Shown here in pieces: positions 59,330 to 64,000 of a stretch of DNA of 64,000 bases. The notes below the pieces were generated by a model. That model was not told where the DNA came from. It was given only the letters and a program-made list of their open reading frames with translations, and did not search any database. Numbering within the stretch: position 1 is the stretch's first letter; every line of letters starts with the position of its first letter. A program made the position numbers and the translations under genes. This DNA comes from Paucibacter sp. Y2R2-4 (GTDB lineage: Bacteria; Pseudomonadota; Gammaproteobacteria; Burkholderiales; Burkholderiaceae_C): positions 496,001 to 560,000 of the forward strand of contig NZ_JAJIRO010000004.1 in NCBI RefSeq assembly GCF_025717535.1, written 5' to 3'.

Positions 59330-60040
59330 TCAGCCGCGCCGGGCCAGTTTGCGGGCAAGCAAGAGGAACAAGACTGCCCAGGCCGCGCCAAAGGCCCAGC
59401 CGCCGACCACATCGGAGGCCCAGTGCACCCCGAGGGCGATGCGGCTCAGGCCGATCAGCACCGCCATCAAGGCGGCCGCGAAGAGGATGAAGGCGCGCTC
59501 CACCAGCCGCTCTCGGCCGCTGGCCAATAAGGCGCCCAGGCTCAAAAACACCAGCGCCGAAATGCTGGCGTGGCCGCTCGGAAAGCTCAGGCCCAAGGCC
59601 ACCATATCGGCAAAGGCCGGGTCGGGCCGCGAACGGCCAAAAGCCGTCTTCATGACGAACACCGCCAAGGATCCGCTGGCCACCGAAGCCGCCAGCAAAT
59701 AGGCCTGCAAACCGCGCCCGAGCAGCAGCAGGTAGAGCACGGCCATGCTGGTCAGCAAGCTCAGCACCAGCGTGCTGCCGACACCGCTCAAATCACGCAT
59801 CACGCTACCCAAGCTCGCATGCTCGGCACGCAGGCGCTGAGCGGCATGCAGCAGCGCCAAATCGAGACTGCGCGTGCCACCTCCGATGACTTCTCCGCTG
59901 ACTTCCAAGAACAACCAAGCCAACACGGCCGCCAAGCCACCCAGGAGCAAGGACTTGAGCACCGAGCGATAGGCTTCGGCAGCCTTGGCGGTCTCAGAGA
60001 GGGGATTCGAAATTTCGGCGATAGGGGCGGTCTTCTGCAT
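59330..60040 (-). CDS. PAP2 superfamily membrane phosphatase
   Basis: The protein has about six helices and all three PAP2 motifs: Lys-Thr-Ala-Phe-Gly-Arg-Ser-Arg-Pro, Phe-Pro-Ser-Gly-His-Ala and Ser-Arg-Ile-Ala-Leu-Gly-Val-His-Trp-Ala-Ser-Asp. It therefore should dephosphorylate a lipid such as undecaprenyl diphosphate or phosphatidate at the outer face of the inner membrane. The start is uncertain: ATG at 60040 (236 aa, no clear ribosome site) or GTG at 60073 (247 aa) with AAGG 5-6 nt upstream. Confidence 0.9.
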   Translation of the reverse strand: MQKTAPIAEISNPLSETAKAAEAYRSVLKSLLLGGLAAVLAWLFLEVSGEVIGGGTRSLDLALLHAAQRLRAEHASLGSVMRDLSGVGSTLVLSLLTSMAVLYLLLLGRGLQAYLLAASVASGSLAVFVMKTAFGRSRPDPAFADMVALGLSFPSGHASISALVFLSLGALLASGRERLVERAFILFAAALMAVLIGLSRIALGVHWASDVVGGWAFGAAWAVLFLLLARKLARRG

Positions 60041-60255
60041 CAGGACTGTTGGACTTTTTTTCAATACAAACACGGCGGCCTTGCGGCCCGAGCCGGCAGT
60101 TTAGAGCCCCCACTGCCCCCCACCTGATGCCAGCGCGGCACTTGGGCGTTTGCGGCGCATCGCACCTGAACAGGAAAGAACCGGGCCGGGCCAGATATCC
60201 GCTGAGAACGGAGGTCAGCTCAGTGCTCGGAACCGAGCTTTGTAGATTTGCATGG

Positions 60256-60523
60256 TGCCGAGCGCCGCCGGGGGCGCAATTCCGCTCCTGTCCCCCGCCG
60301 TCGCCTTTCAGGCGCCGGCTCCTCCTTTACCTCGCGGAATCACACCCCCAACGCCACTCGGCAGTTCCACCGATGTGCGCCCGCGTCGAGGGAGCTCGGC
60401 AGCGCTTGATCAGGACACTTGGGGGTTCTGCAACGCGAGGTAAAGGAGGAGACCCGGGCGCAAGCCCAGGGCGGGGGACAGGAGCGGCGCAGAGCCCCCA
60501 AGTGTCCTGATCTCCGCCCAAAC
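60256..60523 (+). repeat. Dispersed palindromic repeat, composite copy
   Basis: Bases 60256-60390 and 60495-60523 together correspond to the simple copy at 28784-28947. Between them lies a 104-nt insert (60391-60494) that itself contains an inverted, diverged copy of the core (60434-60487). A 55-nt core at 60282-60336 is identical to the one at 28.9 kb. The insert and the tail form a long hairpin, listed next. Confidence 0.85.
60408..60512. repeat. Long inverted repeat enclosing an inverted core copy
   Basis: Bases 60408-60425 are the exact reverse complement of 60495-60512 (18 bp). Pairing extends inward to 60431/60489 with one G-T wobble, giving about a 24-bp stem. The enclosed 57 nt hold the third copy of the core and a small GGGC-GCAA-GCCC hairpin. 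Confidence 0.85.
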
Positions 60524-60615
60524 GAAGGACCGCTCCGGGCACAAAGTCGCCCGTAAATGAAGCTTGAAACAGAAATGGCAGCAGCGCCGGCGTTCGGCCG
60601 GCCGAGCTCGCGCGC

Positions 60616-61386
60616 CTACATTTCCTTGAACAGCGACAAGTAGCTGCGGCTCACTGGCAGGCGTTCGCTGCGGCCCTTGAGCTCAATGTCGGCGGTCTCG
60701 TTCTCGCCACGGGTGACGCGGCGGATCGAGCGCAGATTGACCACCACCGAGCGGTGCACTTGGGCGAATTGCTGCGGGTCAAGTTGGGCGAGCAAGTCCT
60801 TCAGCGGCATGCGGATCAAGGCCTCGGCCACTTGCCCCTCGTCGCGGTAGGCGACCAAGGTGTATTTGGTGTCGCTCTTCAGGTAGTCGATGTCATCGAC
60901 CGGAATCATGCGCAGCGAGGGGCCGACGCTGGCGCGCACCCAGCGCAGGGTCTCAGGTTTGTCGAGCTTGAGCCGCTCGGCCAGTTGCGTCAGCAAGGCC
61001 TCCGAATGCACCGCAGGCTGGGCCTGTTGCAGGCGGGCCTTCAGGCGCTCTACCGTTTCGCTCAGGCGGGCTGCGGTGACCGGCTTGACCAAGTAGTCCA
61101 GCACGCCATGCTCAAAAGCCTCCAAGGCATATTGGTCAAAAGCGGTGACGAAGACCAGGTGTGCGCGTTTGCCGATATGGCGAGCCACTTCCACACCGCT
61201 CAAACCCGGCATGTGCACGTCCAAAAAGCAGATCGTCGGTTGGTGCTGCTCGAACATCTCGATCGCCTGGCGGCCGTTGCGGGCCTGCGCAACGATTTGC
61301 AGCTCGGGCCAAACTGCGGCCAGGCGTGCCTCGAGGATCTCTCGCAGCAGTGGTTCGTCGTCTGCAATCAGGGCAGTCAAGTTCAT
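60616..61386 (-). CDS. LytTR-type response regulator
   Basis: The 256-residue regulator has a receiver domain (about 1-118) with Asp9-Asp10-Glu, phospho-acceptor Asp in Phe-Leu-Asp-Val-His-Met-Pro-Gly and Lys in Val-Lys-Pro-Val. A C-terminal LytTR DNA-binding domain (about 150-255) carries Ile-Asp-Tyr-Leu-Lys-Ser-Asp-Thr-Lys-Tyr-Thr and Val-His-Arg-Ser-Val-Val-Val-Asn. The layout resembles AlgR. It overlaps the kinase gene by 4 nt, so the pair is translationally coupled. Its targets are not evident. Confidence 0.94.
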   Translation of the reverse strand: MNLTALIADDEPLLREILEARLAAVWPELQIVAQARNGRQAIEMFEQHQPTICFLDVHMPGLSGVEVARHIGKRAHLVFVTAFDQYALEAFEHGVLDYLVKPVTAARLSETVERLKARLQQAQPAVHSEALLTQLAERLKLDKPETLRWVRASVGPSLRMIPVDDIDYLKSDTKYTLVAYRDEGQVAEALIRMPLKDLLAQLDPQQFAQVHRSVVVNLRSIRRVTRGENETADIELKGRSERLPVSRSYLSLFKEM

Positions 61387-62486
61387 GGCTTGGGCTCGCT
61401 GAATTCAATCGTCACTTGCACCCCGTGTGGCGCCACCTCGCGCAGCTCTAGGCTGGCGCTGCCGCCATAGGCCCAGAGCAGGCGCTCGCGTAGCGCTGCC
61501 AGGCCGGTGCCCAGTCCGCCGCCGGTGGCTTGCAAGCCCACGCCGGTGTCGAGCACGCGCAGGCGGCAACGGCCCCCCTCCAGCAGCTCGGCATGCACAT
61601 CGATGCGGCCGCCTTCTTCGCTGGGGTCAATGCCATGCTGGACGGCGTTCTCCACCAGGGTCAACAAGGTCATTGGCGGGCAGCGCAGCAGATGCACACC
61701 GGTGCCGATGTGCAGCGCAAAGGCCAGCCGGTCCGGCATGCGCATCTGCATCAGCTCCAGATAGGCCCGTACCAGCTCCAGCTCCTGGCCCAAGGTATTG
61801 GCCGAGCCGTCCAGGCGCGGCACGGCGGCGCGTAAATAGTCAGTTAGGCTTTGCAGCAGTTGCGGGGCGCGCGGCGAACCGGCCTCCACCAGGGCCTGCA
61901 CATTGGCCAGGGTGTTGAACAAAAAGTGAGGTTGCGCTTGAGCAGTGAGCAGGCGCATACGGGCGTCGAGCGCCTGACGGGCTAACTCGCTGCGCTCCAG
62001 CTCAAAGTCAATGGCTTGTTTTTCCACTTTGGCCTCGCGTTGGCGCAGCAGGGCGGTCAGGGCCACCCAGGGCGCCAGCAACATGCCGGAGAAGGCCAGC
62101 GTCATGAAACCGTTCAGCCGCTTCTCGTCGGCCCAAAACACCGGAGCCCCGGCAGGCGTGCCCCATTGGTAAAAAAAGAAAACTGTGACGGGCACTACCG
62201 CGCCGACGGCGACCACCTGAAGCACCCAGCGTGCCAGCCATTTCGGCAGCCGCCGCGGCCACTGCTCAAACACGCCGAAGGCCAGCAACACCATCAAGCC
62301 AACGCCGAACACCCGTATCGCCAAAAGGTGATAGCTTTGAGCGCTCCAGTTGATGCTGAACAGCAGGGTCAGCAAGAGGCAGGTGATGGCGACGGTGCGC
62401 ACGCGGCGCCAGCCGAACAGCGCCCGCCAATGGAAGGCCGGCGAAAGCGGCAGCGGCGCTGCTTCGATAGGAGTGGTGGGTGACAT
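61383..62486 (-). CDS. LytS/AlgZ-type sensor histidine kinase
   Basis: The 367-residue kinase has four or five N-terminal helices (about 30-160), a coiled coil, and the His_kinase domain with the phospho-acceptor in Gln-Pro-His-Phe-Leu-Phe-Asn. An ATPase domain follows with Val-Glu-Asn-Ala-Val-Gln-His-Gly and Asp-Thr-Gly-Val-Gly-Leu. It should phosphorylate the LytTR regulator whose gene overlaps its end. The ATG at 62486 is preferred over the GTG one codon earlier. The membrane part has no recognisable ligand domain. Confidence 0.93.
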   Translation of the reverse strand: MSPTTPIEAAPLPLSPAFHWRALFGWRRVRTVAITCLLLTLLFSINWSAQSYHLLAIRVFGVGLMVLLAFGVFEQWPRRLPKWLARWVLQVVAVGAVVPVTVFFFYQWGTPAGAPVFWADEKRLNGFMTLAFSGMLLAPWVALTALLRQREAKVEKQAIDFELERSELARQALDARMRLLTAQAQPHFLFNTLANVQALVEAGSPRAPQLLQSLTDYLRAAVPRLDGSANTLGQELELVRAYLELMQMRMPDRLAFALHIGTGVHLLRCPPMTLLTLVENAVQHGIDPSEEGGRIDVHAELLEGGRCRLRVLDTGVGLQATGGGLGTGLAALRERLLWAYGGSASLELREVAPHGVQVTIEFSEPKP

Positions 62487-62570
62487 CACAGCAGAATACT
62501 CGAGTGAATGGCTGGAAGGCTTGAGCGGAAATGGCGCGCGGCCATCAGTGCCTGCGATCAGTGCCAGCGA

Positions 62571-62981
62571 TCAACGCCAGCGCTGCGCCGGCTTGCGAAA
62601 ATAGTGGTGCGCGATATAGCGCCAGGGCAGCACCAGTGGGGTCAGCACCAGGCCCATCAAGCAGGCAAAGGCCGACTCCTGCACATTCGGCGTCATCGCC
62701 CCGGCCAGCCACAGCGGGTAAGCAATGAGCAGCAGCCAAATGCTCTTCCAGAGCAGCTCGAAAATCAGCAAGGGCAACAGCTGCAAGGGGTAGCGCAGGC
62801 CCCAGACACAGAGAATGGCCAGGCCGATCAACATCGCGCCCAACTCACCCCGGCGTTGTGCCCACAGCTCACTGTGCTGCAAGAGGCTGGGCCCCCAGCT
62901 GATGGCCAGGCCCACCGTGATCAGCAAATAGAAGGCGCGCAACAGGTTCAGGCGCCAAAGGGGAAGGTCTTGGTCGGTCAT
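62571..62981 (-). CDS. Small membrane protein of unknown function
   Basis: The 136-residue protein has four helices (about 9-28, 42-60, 64-88 and 96-115) and a basic C-terminus. AAGGAG lies 8 nt before the ATG at 62981, fixing that start; the longer frame to 63122 overlaps the TPR gene. It follows the TPR gene by 13 nt, so it is cotranscribed with it. I recognise no named family. Confidence 0.75.
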   Translation of the reverse strand: MTDQDLPLWRLNLLRAFYLLITVGLAISWGPSLLQHSELWAQRRGELGAMLIGLAILCVWGLRYPLQLLPLLIFELLWKSIWLLLIAYPLWLAGAMTPNVQESAFACLMGLVLTPLVLPWRYIAHHYFRKPAQRWR

Positions 62982-62994
62982 GTTGAATACTCCT

Positions 62995-63999
62995 TCAGCC
63001 GAGCTTGGCCAAGCTCTTGCGAGCCTCTTCAACATTGGCCGGGTTGGCCCGCTTGTTGGCAATAAAGCGCTCATAGGCCGCCTTGGCCTGAACCTTGTCG
63101 CCCTTGGCCAGATAGGCATCACCGAGGCGGTGATCGACGGGCAGTTCGTCAGCGCCGCCCAAGGTCCTGGCCCGCTCCAGGTAGCGAATCGCCTCGTCGG
63201 TTTGGCCCTGCGCGGCGTAGACCCGGCTCAGGCCATAGCTGCCACTGGCCTTACTCGGCTGATCGCGGTGCAGGCCTTCATACAGACTCTTGGCCTTGGC
63301 CAAGTTGTCCTTCAAATAGACACGCGCCAGTTGCATGGTGGCTTCGCGCACCTCCTCCAGCATGGCGCCATCCTTGCTCGGCTTGATGCCCAGCAACTCG
63401 CTCTCCATCACGGCCCATTTCTTGTCTTCGGCGGCAATGTGGACGCGGATGATGCGCGCCGTTTCGGGCTGGCTGCTGCGCACGGCGGCCTCCAGCTCCT
63501 TGGCCTTGGACACGCTGCCGCCCATCATGCCGGGCACGGTCAGGTAGAGCTTGGCCAGCTGCACGCGGGCCGTGAAGCTGCTGGGATCCAAGTCCAGCGC
63601 GCGGATCCAGGACTCTTTCAAGGTCCCCACATTGCGCATGGCCTTGGCCATGCCCATATTGATCATCTGCAAACCGAGGTTCTGCGCCGAAGCCAGGTGG
63701 CACACCGCCATGTTCGGATGCTGCTCGACGCACAGCTTGGCCTGCTTGGCGCCGGCGTCCAGACGCTTGCCATCGCCGGCGTCGCTGAAGCTCAGAGCCA
63801 GGGACAAAGCCGCGCTGGATTCGGCATCGGCGCTGTTGCTCTTCAGACGGGCCTGCGCCACTTGTTCCAGTTCGACCAACTTGCCGGCATCTTGCAGCGA
63901 CTCCAGCTGCGCATCTTTGAAGACGGCGGCCTGGGCCGTGCCCAAGGTACTGAACAAAGCGAGCGTGGCGATCGCGCTGGCGATGCGGCGATGGCCGGG
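62995..63999 (-). CDS. Secreted TPR-repeat protein (5' end outside window)
   Basis: The frame runs off the right edge. Its visible N-terminus contains a signal peptide core (Arg-Arg-Ile-Ala-Ser-Ala-Ile-Ala, cleaved near Ala-Gln-Ala-Ala), so only a few residues are missing. The mature part, about 300 residues, is all-helical with TPR-like units; the clearest are near the C-terminus (Tyr-Gly-Leu-Ser-Arg-Val-Tyr-Ala-Ala-Gly-like, then Ala-Tyr-Leu-Ala-Lys-Gly-Asp-Lys-Val-Gln-Ala). It is probably a periplasmic scaffold or assembly factor of unknown partner. Confidence 0.82.
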   Translation of the reverse strand, partial: PGHRRIASAIATLALFSTLGTAQAAVFKDAQLESLQDAGKLVELEQVAQARLKSNSADAESSAALSLALSFSDAGDGKRLDAGAKQAKLCVEQHPNMAVCHLASAQNLGLQMINMGMAKAMRNVGTLKESWIRALDLDPSSFTARVQLAKLYLTVPGMMGGSVSKAKELEAAVRSSQPETARIIRVHIAAEDKKWAVMESELLGIKPSKDGAMLEEVREATMQLARVYLKDNLAKAKSLYEGLHRDQPSKASGSYGLSRVYAAQGQTDEAIRYLERARTLGGADELPVDHRLGDAYLAKGDKVQAKAAYERFIANKRANPANVEEARKSLAKLG

Positions 64000-64000
64000 G

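Larger units (their letters stand above)
60074..60615. other. 542-nt intergenic region dominated by a composite repeat
   Basis: No gene is credible here. The region is largely the composite repeat copy 60256-60523; frames here that resemble frames at 28.7-28.9 kb do so through that repeat. Confidence 0.6.

Overview
The window is high-GC, gene-dense bacterial chromosome. Gene content points to a betaproteobacterium of the order Burkholderiales, probably in the Roseateles / Paucibacter / Kinneretia / Mitsuaria neighbourhood. The clues are many TonB receptors and secreted peptidases, a GH18 chitinase, DUF4124 proteins, and transporter-less periplasmic solute-binding proteins next to signalling genes. 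The genus is an inference. No rRNA, tRNA, CRISPR array, prophage or transposase was seen.

Layout. 0-6 kb: end of a class-C beta-lactamase-fold hydrolase, small membrane proteins (DUF998, DUF6326), a secreted NTF2-like protein and the K+ transporter Kup with a small membrane protein behind it. 6-15 kb: a co-directional minus-strand signalling block, read from 14.8 kb down to 6.1 kb: two related periplasmic solute-binding proteins, a membrane HAMP-GAF kinase, a soluble TPR-GAF kinase, a single-domain response regulator and a REC-GGDEF diguanylate cyclase. There is no transporter permease, so this looks like a ligand-to-c-di-GMP relay. 15-20 kb: flavin reductase, M48 protease with a Tat-like signal, Crp/Fnr and LuxR regulators (a perfect palindrome lies upstream of the LuxR gene), and a POT peptide transporter with a clear terminator and a TTG start. 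20-22.5 kb: a MerR-family (CadR/PbrR-like) metal cluster in which the regulator gene and the efflux gene each have a promoter with the stretched 19-nt spacer typical of MerR control. 22.7-28.5 kb: a PAS-AraC regulator, then a TonB receptor whose stop overlaps the start of a secreted prolyl oligopeptidase.

28.5-36.6 kb: an intergenic repeat element, DUF1275 protein, spermidine-synthase-like enzyme, second TonB receptor, APC permease, RibD-type reductase, zinc-ribbon membrane protein and VOC protein. 36.6-40.9 kb: small secreted proteins and lipoproteins, several of unknown function, with looser packing and visibly more A/T, probably accessory. 41-46 kb: an M16 peptidase pair (one active, one without the zinc motif) and a second secreted prolyl oligopeptidase. 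46-53.9 kb: EF-hand protein, GlxA-type regulator divergent from an MFS permease, EamA exporter, Lrp regulator, Nudix hydrolase, a second diguanylate cyclase and a uracil permease. 54-64 kb: a two-CBM chitinase, a chemoreceptor, a metallophosphoesterase interrupted by an in-frame TAG, an isochorismatase-like hydrolase, a PAP2 phosphatase, a second and more complex copy of the intergenic repeat, a LytS/LytTR two-component pair, a small membrane protein and a TPR protein cut by the window end.

Together the genes describe a free-living polymer- and peptide-degrading bacterium (chitinase, secreted S9, M16 and M48 peptidases, TonB receptors, peptide and amino-acid permeases) with heavy investment in environmental sensing and c-di-GMP. 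The least explained items are the solute-binding-protein/double-kinase operon, the dispersed palindromic repeat, and the metal cluster whose regulator lacks one expected cysteine.
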